Positions 31,550-39,614 of a stretch of DNA of 52,954 bases are shown one piece after another (within the stretch, counting starts at the first letter, position 1; every line of letters begins with the position of its first letter). Both the position numbers and the translations under genes were made by a program. Source of the stretch: an uncultured Collinsella sp. (GTDB lineage Bacteria > Actinomycetota > Coriobacteriia > Coriobacteriales > Coriobacteriaceae). Under the pieces are notes generated by a model, which made no database searches, was not told the origin of the DNA, and saw only the letters and a list, made by a program, of their open reading frames with translations. The stretch lies in NCBI GenBank assembly GCA_900552145.1, contig URYW01000004.1:1-52954 (forward strand), given 5' to 3'.

Positions 31550-32320
31550 CTACTTCTTCTTGTGCGGGCGCGGCTTCTTCTCGCGACGAGTGACCTCAAC
31601 CTGCAGCGGCGCGTTCTTAAGGCGCTCCTCCTCATCGGCCTTCGCCTTGTCGATGACCTTCTGCGTCACAAAAATCTGCTGGATAACCTGCCAAGCAGAC
31701 GAGACGTCGTAGTACAGCAGAACACCAACGGGAAGGCTCCAGCCCATCCAAAGCATCATGACCGTCATGACAACGGCCATCATACGCATGCTCTGAGCCT
31801 GCTGGCCGGTCTGGTTGCGCGACATATAGAGCTGCGGAATCAGGGTCAGGACAGCGAACAGGATCAGGCAGACCAGCGCAGGCAGCGCGACCATAAAGCC
31901 ATCGGCAAAGGAGGCACTCGGCGTGGTGGTCAGGTCGGGCAGAATATTAAAGAACGAGAACGCGCCGTCGTTAAAGTAGTCCGGCAGGTTACGCAGCAGC
32001 GTAAATAGGGCGAACAGGACAGGCATCTGAATCAACAGCGGCAGACAACCAGCCATCGGGTTGAACTTGTTCTCGCTGTAGAACTTCTGCATTTCCTCGG
32101 CCTGACGCTGGGGATCGTCGGCATAGCGCTCCTGGATCTCGAGCATCTTGGGCTGCAGCACCTGCATGCGTGCCGTCGACTTAGTCGACTTGAGCATAAG
32201 CGGCGTCAGTAGCAGACGGATGATGACCACCAGGATGATGATGGACAGGCCCCAGTCGACCGCAAAGGTCTGGATGAGCTTGAGCAGCTCGAAAAGGATG
32301 TTAACGATCCAATCCCACAT
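31550..32320 (-). CDS. yidC: Membrane protein insertase YidC/Oxa1
   Basis: 256 aa, the short Gram-positive form without the large periplasmic domain. It has about five membrane helices: LFELLKLIQTFAVDWGLSII, then after the cytoplasmic hairpin (MLEIQERYADDPQRQAEEMQKFYSE) come GCLPLLIQMPVLFALFTLL and C-terminal segments ending VGVLLYYDVSSAWQ. The basic tail KKPRPHKKK can contact the ribosome. It inserts membrane proteins alone or with SecYEG. It is in the rpmH-rnpA-yidD-yidC-jag operon. Confidence 0.95.
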   Translation of the reverse strand: MWDWIVNILFELLKLIQTFAVDWGLSIIILVVIIRLLLTPLMLKSTKSTARMQVLQPKMLEIQERYADDPQRQAEEMQKFYSENKFNPMAGCLPLLIQMPVLFALFTLLRNLPDYFNDGAFSFFNILPDLTTTPSASFADGFMVALPALVCLILFAVLTLIPQLYMSRNQTGQQAQSMRMMAVVMTVMMLWMGWSLPVGVLLYYDVSSAWQVIQQIFVTQKVIDKAKADEEERLKNAPLQVEVTRREKKPRPHKKK

Positions 32321-32349
32321 GTAAGTTTTCCTCCGATAGCGAGTGCCCG

Positions 32350-32574
32350 CTAGGGCACAGGGTCATAACCGCCGACGTGCAGGGGATTGCAGCGAGCGAT
32401 GCGCCTCACGGCAAGCCAGCAGCCTCTCAAAACACCGTACTTCTCAATCGCCTGGACGGCGTATTGCGAGCACGTTGGGTAATAAATGCAGGCGTCAGGC
32501 AATAAGGGCGAAATAACCTGTTGATATATGCGAATAGGAGCGATGGCAACACGTCGCAAAACGTGATTGCTCAT
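32350..32574 (-). CDS. yidD: Membrane protein insertion efficiency factor YidD
   Basis: 74 aa, typical length. The family signature PTCSQYAVQAIEKYG is present, followed by RGCWLAVRRIARCNPLHVGGYDPVP. It is an amphipathic peripheral membrane protein that assists YidC-dependent insertion. It overlaps rnpA by 4 bases. Confidence 0.95.
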   Translation of the reverse strand: MSNHVLRRVAIAPIRIYQQVISPLLPDACIYYPTCSQYAVQAIEKYGVLRGCWLAVRRIARCNPLHVGGYDPVP

Positions 32575-32909
32575 CGCTCCTCCCCGGCAACGCCGGCGCG
32601 TTTCATAAGCGAACGCAATGCATTGTCCATCTCCTGAGGCGAAGAAACCCTCGTCTTGGGAGTTGCGAACAAGATGATGTCATAACCCGCAACGGGAAAT
32701 CCACAGCTGCGGGCGGCCTCGCGCATCACACGCTTAGAACGGTTGCGCACGACAGCACAACCGAGCCGTTTAGCACCAACGAAGGCGACCCTTCCGGAGT
32801 CGCCTTCGCCAACCGATTCACATATGGTCATTCGAATCAGAGGGTGATTGAAACGACGCCCCTGACTGAACACATGCTCGAAATCTTGCCGAGACTTAAT
32901 AGTCTTCAT
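32571..32909 (-). CDS. rnpA: Ribonuclease P protein component
   Basis: 112 aa. The RNR-type motif is present as VVRNRSKRVMREAAR, with the N-terminal KSRQDFEHVFSQGRRF. It binds RNase P RNA and matures tRNA 5' ends. It lies 20 bases after rpmH on the same transcript. Confidence 0.95.
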   Translation of the reverse strand: MKTIKSRQDFEHVFSQGRRFNHPLIRMTICESVGEGDSGRVAFVGAKRLGCAVVRNRSKRVMREAARSCGFPVAGYDIILFATPKTRVSSPQEMDNALRSLMKRAGVAGEER

Positions 32910-32929
32910 GCGAGATGTGTGTATCGCTG

Positions 32930-33064
32930 CTAGACAGTGAGACGCTTGCGGCCCTTGGCGCGACGACGGGCGAGCACGGCACGACCACCCTTAGTGGCCA
33001 TACGGGCACGGAAGCCATGGGTCTTGGCACGCTTACGCTTATTAGGCTGATACGTACGCTTCAT
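32930..33064 (-). CDS. rpmH: Ribosomal protein L34
   Basis: 44 aa from ATG 33064 (AGGAGG 8 bases upstream); the frame upstream is not coding. MKRTYQPNKRKRAKTHGF and the Arg/Lys-rich tail are diagnostic. It is the first gene of the minus-strand operon leaving the origin. Confidence 0.97.
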   Translation of the reverse strand: MKRTYQPNKRKRAKTHGFRARMATKGGRAVLARRRAKGRKRLTV

Positions 33065-33136
33065 CTTAAGTTCCTCCTGCTGCATTTCGAGTGTCCGCGG
33101 GGGCGCGGACGCAGATATAGACACGTGAGCTTGAAG

Positions 33137-33166
33137 ATTGTAGGGAAATCAATGTTCAAATGTCAA
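33137..33166 (-). promoter_or_regulatory. Promoter of the rpmH operon
   Basis: On the minus strand: -35 TTGACA (33166-33161), 18-base spacer, -10 TACAAT (33142-33137). The 5' leader then contains a GTCCGC / GCGGAC hairpin (33095-33112) before rpmH. Confidence 0.75.
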
Positions 33167-33409
33167 GAAATCAAAGGTAAAAGGTTGCGCAGTTCACACG
33201 GTTCCCCCATAAGCCGAGCTCGATTTAGCGGTGCATGGCAACTTTTCACGATATTTCATCGGGTTTTCAACAGGTCATGTTGGCAATGTTGAGAACTTTT
33301 CGTCCGTTTTCCAAAGTTTTCAACAGGTTTTGAAAAGTTGTCGAAAGATGAGAAACATTGCACGGTGAGCTACTATTTGTTCGAAACCTTTTGAAAGATT
33401 GCGAGCGGC
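33167..33409. other. Probable oriC segment upstream of the dnaA cluster
   Basis: This gene-free region separates the divergent rpmH and dnaA-side transcripts. It contains two TTTTCAACAGGT motifs (33265-33276, 33318-33329), one mismatch at one position from DnaA-box variants of the TTNTCCACA type. It also has TTTTCCAAA and several near-matches on either strand. TTGAAAAGTTGTCGAAA (33331-33347) recurs with one change after dnaA. The sequence is richer in A/T than the surrounding genes. Assignment as origin rests on position, strand switch and these repeats. Confidence 0.6.
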
Positions 33410-34762
33410 ATGTCTGACGACTTTTACACCATGGTCGATTCCGGAGACCCGGCACCCGACAACGAGCACATCACCGGCGTGCGCGAAGAGCGTGAGGAAG
33501 GCGAGCAGACGACCACGCAGGCGCCAAAAGCCATGTACGCCGCGCGCATCGCCGTCTATGACGACATGCTGTCGACACCGCGCGTGATCGTCATTGATCC
33601 GCAAGATGTCCGCACGTATTTGGAAGAGACGGCCAACACCGTCTACCAGTGCATGAAAGAACAAGGTGGCCATATCTCGCTCATGGTCATCCGTGAGATT
33701 GTCGAAAACTTTATCCACGCGCACTTTGCCGAGCCCATCATCTCGATTCTGGACGGCGGAGACACCATCCGCTTTGCTGATCAAGGACCCGGCATCGACG
33801 ACAAGGAGCGCGCTTTCGACTTTGGCGTTACCAGCGCAAACAGCAAGATGAAGCGCTATATCCGTGGAACCGGAGCAGGGTTTCCCATGGTGCAGGAGTA
33901 TTTGGAAAACGCCGGCGGGGCCGTGTCCATCGAGGACAACATGGGCAACGGCACCGTGGTTACGGTAAGCCTGGATCCTAAACGCGTGCAGGAAATCGAA
34001 CGCGCCGGCGGGCGCGGTGCTGCCGTGCGGCCCGAGACGGAGCAGCCCGCATATCCCCTGCCGGGAGCTTTTGCGCAGCAGCCCATGGCAACGCAACAGA
34101 TGCAGCCCCGCGTGGGACAGATGCAGCAGCCCGGAATGCTTCCTACACAAGAGTCCCAGGCGGCGTCGATGTCGATGCCGTCAAACGTGCCAGAGGCCAT
34201 GCCGCTGGCGGATCAGGATGCAGCAGCAATGCAGCAGGCGACGGGGGCACCGGGTGGCCAGCAAATGGGATATCAGCCGTACCAACAGGGATATCCATAT
34301 CAGCAGATGCCGCCACTGGGGTATGGCCAGCAGTTCCCACAGCAGCACCAGCAGGGATATCAGCAGCCGTACCAGCAGATGCCGCAGCAGCAGTACAACC
34401 CCTGGGCCCAGCAGATGACTCCGCAGCCTTACCAACAGTGGCCTCAAAGTTTTCAACAGCAAATGCCGCCGATGCAGAGTTCTCAACAATCAGCAGCTCA
34501 AATGATGTATCCTAATGCAGCAAATCAGTATGCGCAGCCACAGCCGGACGTGTTCGTAAGCGATCGCGGCAACGCCGCGCTGGGCTATCTGGCGCAAAAT
34601 CAAGCGTGCGGTGCAACCGATCTGGCGAGGGCGTTTGGAAACTCGGCCCCCACTTGGTCACGCACGCTCAATGACTTGGCGCAGGCCGGCTTGGTCATCA
34701 AGCATGGCCAGAAATACCATCTGACCGAACTCGGCGCCGCTCGCGTGCGAGCTCAGAGCTAA
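33410..34762 (+). CDS. GHKL ATPase joined by a Q/M/P-rich linker to a winged-helix domain
   Basis: 450 aa, at the place next to dnaA. Residues 85-190 are a HATPase_c domain: N box IREIVENFIHAHF (93-106), G1 DQGPGID (124-130), G2 RGTGAGFPMVQEYLENAGG (152-170). There is no phospho-acceptor His domain, so it is not a classical kinase; anti-sigma-like or gyrase-like ATPases are alternatives. Residues about 210-380 are low-complexity, Gln/Met/Pro/Tyr-rich, prion-like. Residues 383-448 look like a MarR-type winged helix (GNAALGYLAQNQACGATDLARAF…LNDLAQAGLVIKHGQKYHLTELG). It precedes dnaA by 15 bases and is probably co-transcribed. Inference: an ATP-controlled DNA-binding regulator of the origin or of dnaA. 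Confidence 0.7.
   Translation: MSDDFYTMVDSGDPAPDNEHITGVREEREEGEQTTTQAPKAMYAARIAVYDDMLSTPRVIVIDPQDVRTYLEETANTVYQCMKEQGGHISLMVIREIVENFIHAHFAEPIISILDGGDTIRFADQGPGIDDKERAFDFGVTSANSKMKRYIRGTGAGFPMVQEYLENAGGAVSIEDNMGNGTVVTVSLDPKRVQEIERAGGRGAAVRPETEQPAYPLPGAFAQQPMATQQMQPRVGQMQQPGMLPTQESQAASMSMPSNVPEAMPLADQDAAAMQQATGAPGGQQMGYQPYQQGYPYQQMPPLGYGQQFPQQHQQGYQQPYQQMPQQQYNPWAQQMTPQPYQQWPQSFQQQMPPMQSSQQSAAQMMYPNAANQYAQPQPDVFVSDRGNAALGYLAQNQACGATDLARAFGNSAPTWSRTLNDLAQAGLVIKHGQKYHLTELGAARVRAQS
34450..34459 (+). promoter_or_regulatory. DnaA-box-like TTTTCAACAG inside the linker coding region
   Basis: Same core as the motifs flanking dnaA, here within codons for the Gln-rich linker; it may be chance in a CAA/CAG-rich stretch. 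Confidence 0.25.
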
Positions 34763-34777
34763 AGAACGGGAGAGACA

Positions 34778-36502
34778 GTGGACGAGGAAGCAAGCATCAT
34801 CCTGGGGGATGCCATCGCCTTTTGCCAGCGCGACGGCCAAGATGCACGCCTCATCAACATGCTGGGGCAATCGCGCGCCATAAGCCTGACCGAAGATACG
34901 CTCACGATCGAGGCCCCCTCGCGCTTTGCCATCGCGCAGCTCAAAAAGCATCAGCCGACTATTGAGGCCTATCTGGAAGAAATCGCCTTTGCACCGATCG
35001 CGCTCGACATCGTGGCACCGCAAGGAGCCGCGGCGGAATCCGCTGCTGCGACGGCGCCCGCCACGGCTCCCGCTGCTTCCCCGGCGGTGCCGGCCTCCGC
35101 AGGCGACGTGCCGACAATCGAGCACCAGCACGGCGATGTTTCCCGTGAAACCATGGCACCGTTGCCGACCGCGGCGGCGACGTCAACGAACGCACCCGTC
35201 ACGCACATGCCTATCGCTCACGACGCAGCGGCGGGCGCGGATTCGGGCATTGCAATCAAGAACACGCTCTCGGCCGATGATTTTCGTCGCATGATGAACC
35301 AGATGAAGGGCGGAGCGCCGACTAAGTCCACGCAAGCTGCGACCCCCGCTTCACCCATGCCGGCACCGACCGTACCGGCCGAGCAGAATGCGGATGGAGC
35401 CCCGCTCGCCGCGAACTCAAAATTTACCTTTGAGAACTTTGTCTACGGCCCCGAGAACAGCCATGCCTATCGCTCGGCACTCAAGTTTGCCGCCCTCGCG
35501 GACGAGCGCGGCACGTGCACATCACTGTTCATCTACGGCAAATCGGGCCTGGGCAAGACGCACCTGCTGCTTGCCATCAAAAACGAGCTCGCCGAGAAGT
35601 CGCCCGAGATCAAGGTCAAGTATGCCAACTCCCAGGCATATCTGGACGACCTGATGACCGAGTTCGACCGCCAAAAGAAGAGCAACGCCCCTATCATGCA
35701 GGCATACCACGGCGTGGACGTGCTCATCATCGATGACATCCAAAACATCATCGGCAAGCGCGCGAGCGTGGACTACTTTTTCCAGCTCATGGACGAGTTC
35801 ATCCGCAACAACAAGAAGGTCGTCATCGCGGCAGACCGCGCCCCCAAGGACCTGAGCATGGACGAGCGTCTGACCAGCCGCTTCAACGCCGGCATGCTCT
35901 GCTTGGTCGCAGAGCCCAGCTACGAGATGAAATACAAGATCTTGCAGCGCTATTACGAGAACACCATCGTCGCCGCTCCCGAGGCAGGCGACGACTCGCT
36001 GCTGGCGGCCTATGGGGGCGACGGCGGGCACCTGACCGACGAGCACTTTAAACACATGGCCGAGGTCTCGGGCACCAACATCCGCGAACTCGAGAGCTTC
36101 TGCGAGCGCTGCGCCGGCGAGGCGGGCGACCGCGAGCGCGAGGGCGGGGAGCTCACCTTTGACGATATCGACGCCATCGCCAGCCAGTACTTCGACACAT
36201 CGGCCAAAAAGATCAACGTCCAGACGGTTCAGTCCGTCATCGAAGAGCAGTACGGCGTGACGCACGAGGAGCTCATCGGCCCGCGTCGCAACGCCAATAT
36301 CGCCAAAGCACGCCATATCGCTATCTACCTGGCCATCGAGATGTGCGAGATGACGACCACGGCGGTGGGCGCCGAATTTGGCAACCGCAACCACTCGACC
36401 GTCAGTACGAGCTACAAAAAGGTCCAGAAGATGATCCAGGAAGACCGCACCGTCACCGAAGACCTCAAGTCGCTGCGCGATAAAATTACACTGCGCTCGT
36501 AG
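34778..36502 (+). CDS. dnaA: Chromosomal replication initiator DnaA
   Basis: 574 aa, starting with GTG 34778 (GGGAGAG upstream). Domain I is about 1-78. Domain II is a long Ala/Pro/Thr-rich linker, about 80-212. The AAA+ domain III has Walker A GKSGLGKT (254-261), Walker B VLIIDD (315-320) and sensor/arginine-finger region DERLTSRFNAGM. Domain IV ends with the DnaA-box-binding signature around EFGNRNHSTVSTSYKKV. It melts the origin and loads the helicase. The linker is longer than in E. coli, which is usual for high-GC actinobacteria. A parS-like site is embedded at codons 120-125. Confidence 0.97.
   Translation: MDEEASIILGDAIAFCQRDGQDARLINMLGQSRAISLTEDTLTIEAPSRFAIAQLKKHQPTIEAYLEEIAFAPIALDIVAPQGAAAESAAATAPATAPAASPAVPASAGDVPTIEHQHGDVSRETMAPLPTAAATSTNAPVTHMPIAHDAAAGADSGIAIKNTLSADDFRRMMNQMKGGAPTKSTQAATPASPMPAPTVPAEQNADGAPLAANSKFTFENFVYGPENSHAYRSALKFAALADERGTCTSLFIYGKSGLGKTHLLLAIKNELAEKSPEIKVKYANSQAYLDDLMTEFDRQKKSNAPIMQAYHGVDVLIIDDIQNIIGKRASVDYFFQLMDEFIRNNKKVVIAADRAPKDLSMDERLTSRFNAGMLCLVAEPSYEMKYKILQRYYENTIVAAPEAGDDSLLAAYGGDGGHLTDEHFKHMAEVSGTNIRELESFCERCAGEAGDREREGGELTFDDIDAIASQYFDTSAKKINVQTVQSVIEEQYGVTHEELIGPRRNANIAKARHIAIYLAIEMCEMTTTAVGAEFGNRNHSTVSTSYKKVQKMIQEDRTVTEDLKSLRDKITLRS
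35137..35152. promoter_or_regulatory. parS-like site inside dnaA
   Basis: TGTTTCCCGTGAAACC, two mismatches to parS, encodes part of GDVSRETM in the disordered linker. The central palindrome half-sites TTTC / GAAA are kept. Confidence 0.35.
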
Positions 36503-36740
36503 GGAAATAGAGACACCTGTTGAAAACTTGTCGAAACCACGGGCATAAGGTGTCTAAAACCCAACCCGCGGTGATGAAAAGTTTTGCGCAGGTTTTGAAC
36601 GTGGAAAACCACCCCTGTTGCACACAGGTTGCTGTCGATTCTCTTTCTGGGTCTGACCTGCGTCTTTGGGAGTAATCAACAGTTTCGTCAGTGCTATTAC
36701 TATTATTAAGATATTTATATCTATAGAAAGGTATTAAAAG
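36503..36740. other. Probable second origin segment (dnaA-dnaN intergenic, DUE candidate)
   Basis: An inverted copy of the DnaA-box-like motif lies at 36515-36527 (ACCTGTTGAAAAC), with TTGAAAACTTGTCGAAA (36520-36536) matching the upstream origin module. A related AGTTTTGCGCAGG…TTTTGAAC segment follows near 36579, then a CCTGTTGCACACAGG palindrome near 36617. Just before dnaN, 36690-36735 is strongly A/T-rich (TATTATTAAGATATTTATAT), a good DNA-unwinding-element candidate that also covers the dnaN promoter region. Confidence 0.6.
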
Positions 36741-37844
36741 ATGAAGTTCACCGTCAGCCAGAGCTCGCTTACACAAGCCATCGGCGTCGTTATGAAGGGT
36801 GTCGCTTCGGCATCCACCCTCCCCATCCTGTCGGGCGTGCTCGTTAAGGCCCAAGACGGCATCTTGGAATTCCAGACCTCTAACTACACCATCTCGATCC
36901 GTCATCGCATCGCGGCGCATGTCGAAGAAGAGGGCGAGATGGTTATTCCCTGTAAGATGCTCTCCAATATCACCAAGCCCCTCCCCGATGCCCCGGTCAC
37001 CTTTGAGCTGTCCGAGCGCCAGGTGCTGATTGGTTGCGAGAAGAGCTCTTTCCGCCTGAACACGCTCGATGCCAATGACTTCCCCGAGTTTCCGGCCTAT
37101 GCCATCGAGAGTGCCGTGGAGCTGCCGACCGATGTCTTGTCCGAAATGGTCGGCCGCGTGTGGCGCGTCACCTCGACCGACAAGGCTCGCCCCATCCTGG
37201 GCGGCGTGCACATGAAGGTCGAGAACAACACCGTACGCCTGGTGGCGACCGATTCCTTCCGCTTGGCCGTGTGCGACACGCAGGTCGAGACCTCGACCCT
37301 CGAGGGCTCCTTTGAGCTCAACGTTCCGGCTGACGCCTTTAACGACGCGCTGAACATCATGGCCAGCCAAGCGACCATCATGATCGGGGCTACCGACACC
37401 CAGGTCGTCTTCGAGGCCGGCAACACCACCTACGTGTCGCGTCGCATCGAGGGCGTGTACCCCAACTACAAGCAGCTCATCCCCGATTCGTGCGTGACGA
37501 GCGTCAAGATCGACGTCGCCGCCTTTAACGCCGCCCTCAAGCGCGTGGCCGTTATCGCGAGCGCCAACCCCGCCGTCAAGTTCGAGATCGATGTCGAGAA
37601 CGGGCAGATGGGCCTGTCCTCCATTTCCAATGACCAGGACCTTGCGCAGGAGACGATCGATGTCGAGGCCGAGGGCGAGTCGGGTACCATCGCCTTCAAC
37701 TACCACTACATCTTCGGCTGCCTCAATGCCCTGTCCAAGGAGAAGGAGATCACGCTGGAGCTCAAGAGCTACTCGCAGGCGGGCATCTTTAAGTCCTACG
37801 ACAAGATCAACTACCTGTACCTGGTCATGCCGGTCCGCATCTAG
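36741..37844 (+). CDS. dnaN: DNA polymerase III sliding clamp (beta)
   Basis: 367 aa, three clamp-type repeats. N-terminal MKFTVSQSSLTQAIGVVMKG is typical, as is the central RLVATDSFRLA motif and the C-terminal YLVMPVRI. The ring tethers polymerases, ligase and MutS to DNA. Start ATG 36741 has GAAAGG upstream. It is followed 9 bases later by recF. Confidence 0.97.
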   Translation: MKFTVSQSSLTQAIGVVMKGVASASTLPILSGVLVKAQDGILEFQTSNYTISIRHRIAAHVEEEGEMVIPCKMLSNITKPLPDAPVTFELSERQVLIGCEKSSFRLNTLDANDFPEFPAYAIESAVELPTDVLSEMVGRVWRVTSTDKARPILGGVHMKVENNTVRLVATDSFRLAVCDTQVETSTLEGSFELNVPADAFNDALNIMASQATIMIGATDTQVVFEAGNTTYVSRRIEGVYPNYKQLIPDSCVTSVKIDVAAFNAALKRVAVIASANPAVKFEIDVENGQMGLSSISNDQDLAQETIDVEAEGESGTIAFNYHYIFGCLNALSKEKEITLELKSYSQAGIFKSYDKINYLYLVMPVRI

Positions 37845-37853
37845 CGCTGCGCC

Positions 37854-38960
37854 ATGACCATGTTCGCCCGCGATCTTTCCGTCGCGCACTACCGCAGCTT
37901 CGATAGCTATCACCTTGCCCTGGACGAGGGCGTGACGATACTTGCGGGACCCAACGCGGCGGGAAAGACCAATCTCATAGAGGCGCTGCAGCTGCTGACG
38001 AGCGGCGCCTCGTTTAGGCATCCGACCGCAGCCGAGCTCGTCCATGACGGCGTGGGCTCGTGCAAGATCGAGCTGAGGCTCGAGGGCGACGGCCGCGTGC
38101 TTGATATGGGATTGAGCGCGGGGGACGGTAAGCGCTCGTTTAGCCGCAACGGCAAGAGATGCTCTGCCGCCGGTGTGCGCGGGGTTCTTCCGAGCGTGCT
38201 GTTTTGCCCCGACCATCTGGACATGGTTAAGCGTGGCGCCAGTGTGCGCCGCGCCGCCCTCGATGACTTTGGCGTGCAACTGAGCGCACGCTATGCCGAT
38301 CTTGCGAGCACCTATGGGCGCTGCGTGACCCAGCGTAACGCCTTGCTCAAGGAGACCTGGTGCTGCCGCGAGATGCTCGGCGCGTGGAACGATTCGATTG
38401 CCCGCGCGGGCTCGGCCCTGCTCGTGCACCGGTTGGCTCTGCTCGACCGGCTGGCGGGCCATGTGCACACTGTCTACGGGCAAGTAGCGTCAGGTGAGGC
38501 CGCCAACGTGACCTATGCGTCCACGCTGGGGGCTTTGCCCCAGGTCGAGGATCGCGAAGAGCTGAAGGGTTGGGCGTACGAGCGCATGCTGGCCGCCCTT
38601 GACGAGCATGCCGACGAGGAAATTCGCCGCGGCGTGACGTTGGTGGGACCGCATCGCGACGAGATTGAGTTTACCGTGGCGGGTCGCTCCGCCCGTTCAT
38701 TTGCCAGCCAAGGACAGCAGCGCACGCTGGTGCTGTCCTGGAAGGTGGCCGAGGTTGCCGTGGCTCGCGATGTCCTGGGCACCGCCCCACTGCTGCTTTT
38801 GGACGACGTGATGAGCGAGCTCGACGGCGAGCGTCGCGGCGCTTTCCTGCGGCTGATTGGCGATGATATCCAGACGGTCATAACTACGACCAACCTGGGG
38901 TACTTTACCGATGACCTGCTTGATCGAGCCAAGGTGGTGAGCATGGGTGAGACGTGCTAA
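37854..38960 (+). CDS. recF: DNA replication and repair protein RecF
   Basis: 368 aa SMC-like ATPase. Walker A is AGPNAAGKTNLIEAL. The signature motif is ASQGQQRTLVLSWKVAEV, and Walker B is LLLLDDVMSELD. It assists RecA loading at gaps in the RecFOR pathway. It may start at ATG 37854 or at the ATG two codons later. The 3' end overlaps the DciA-like gene by 14 bases. Confidence 0.96.
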   Translation: MTMFARDLSVAHYRSFDSYHLALDEGVTILAGPNAAGKTNLIEALQLLTSGASFRHPTAAELVHDGVGSCKIELRLEGDGRVLDMGLSAGDGKRSFSRNGKRCSAAGVRGVLPSVLFCPDHLDMVKRGASVRRAALDDFGVQLSARYADLASTYGRCVTQRNALLKETWCCREMLGAWNDSIARAGSALLVHRLALLDRLAGHVHTVYGQVASGEAANVTYASTLGALPQVEDREELKGWAYERMLAALDEHADEEIRRGVTLVGPHRDEIEFTVAGRSARSFASQGQQRTLVLSWKVAEVAVARDVLGTAPLLLLDDVMSELDGERRGAFLRLIGDDIQTVITTTNLGYFTDDLLDRAKVVSMGETC

Positions 38961-39510
38961 TTACGAGCGCGAGAGCGAGACAGTCGCCTTCAGCGGGTTT
39001 TTGAACGCAGAGCGCCAGCGCATCCTGGCGGCTGCGACCCCCGAGCGCCGTGCGCAGATGGAGGCCGCCGAGGAGTCGCGCACGGTCTATCGCGCATGGA
39101 ACGCGGTGTGCTCGGGCACGCGCGAGGGGCGGCATGTGACGGGACTGCGCTACCTGCCCGAGTCCAATGAGCTGCTGGTGTATCTCGACTCGCCCTCGTG
39201 GACGCAGGAAATGACGTTGTTGCGCGAGATCATCCGCGCGCGCATGGAGCGCGCCGGTGCGCATGTGGACGGCCTGGTGTTCAAAACCACCGCGCCCGGT
39301 CACACGCCGCCCGCCGCCAAGGAGCGCCTGCGCCCGGCGACGACCGAGCGCCCGCCGGCCCCGCATGCCGACCTAAGTGAGGCCGAGCGCACCGAGATCG
39401 AGCGCCAGGTGGCGCCCATCGAAGACCAAAAACTGCGCGAGGCCCTCGAGAATGCCATGAGAGCCAGTGCCGAGTGGGCCAAGGGCGTGCAAAGCAAAAA
39501 AGAGCCTTAA
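38947..39510 (+). CDS. DciA-like DUF721 protein
   Basis: 187 aa. The DUF721 core lies at residues about 40-110 (YRAWNAVCSGTREGRHVTGLRYLPESNELLVYLDSPSWTQEMTLLREII). In other bacteria DciA loads or assists the replicative helicase; DUF721 genes at recF-gyrB junctions in actinobacteria are usually annotated this way. The C-terminal half is charged and looks flexible. The start GTG 38947 lies inside the recF end, so translation is coupled. A terminator follows. Confidence 0.85.
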   Translation: MRRANYERESETVAFSGFLNAERQRILAAATPERRAQMEAAEESRTVYRAWNAVCSGTREGRHVTGLRYLPESNELLVYLDSPSWTQEMTLLREIIRARMERAGAHVDGLVFKTTAPGHTPPAAKERLRPATTERPPAPHADLSEAERTEIERQVAPIEDQKLREALENAMRASAEWAKGVQSKKEP

Positions 39511-39537
39511 ATCGCATCTGGTGGCCTTGTAGAGCCA

Positions 39538-39566
39538 AATACCCTCGGTCCCGAGGGTATTTTTTA
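39538..39566 (+). terminator. Terminator between the DciA-like gene and gyrB
   Basis: ATACCCTCGG / CCGAGGGTAT stem (39539-39548 / 39551-39560), followed by TTTTT. It implies a separate gyrB promoter or attenuation. Confidence 0.75.
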
Positions 39567-39614
39567 CGATAAACTAGTAAGGCTGTACACATTTTCTTGA
39601 CTGAAGGAGGACGT

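Noticed and set aside
36486..38483. Long minus-strand open frame (665 codons) opposite dnaN/recF
   Set aside because: Antisense shadow of GC-biased codons; dnaN and recF are unmistakable on the plus strand.
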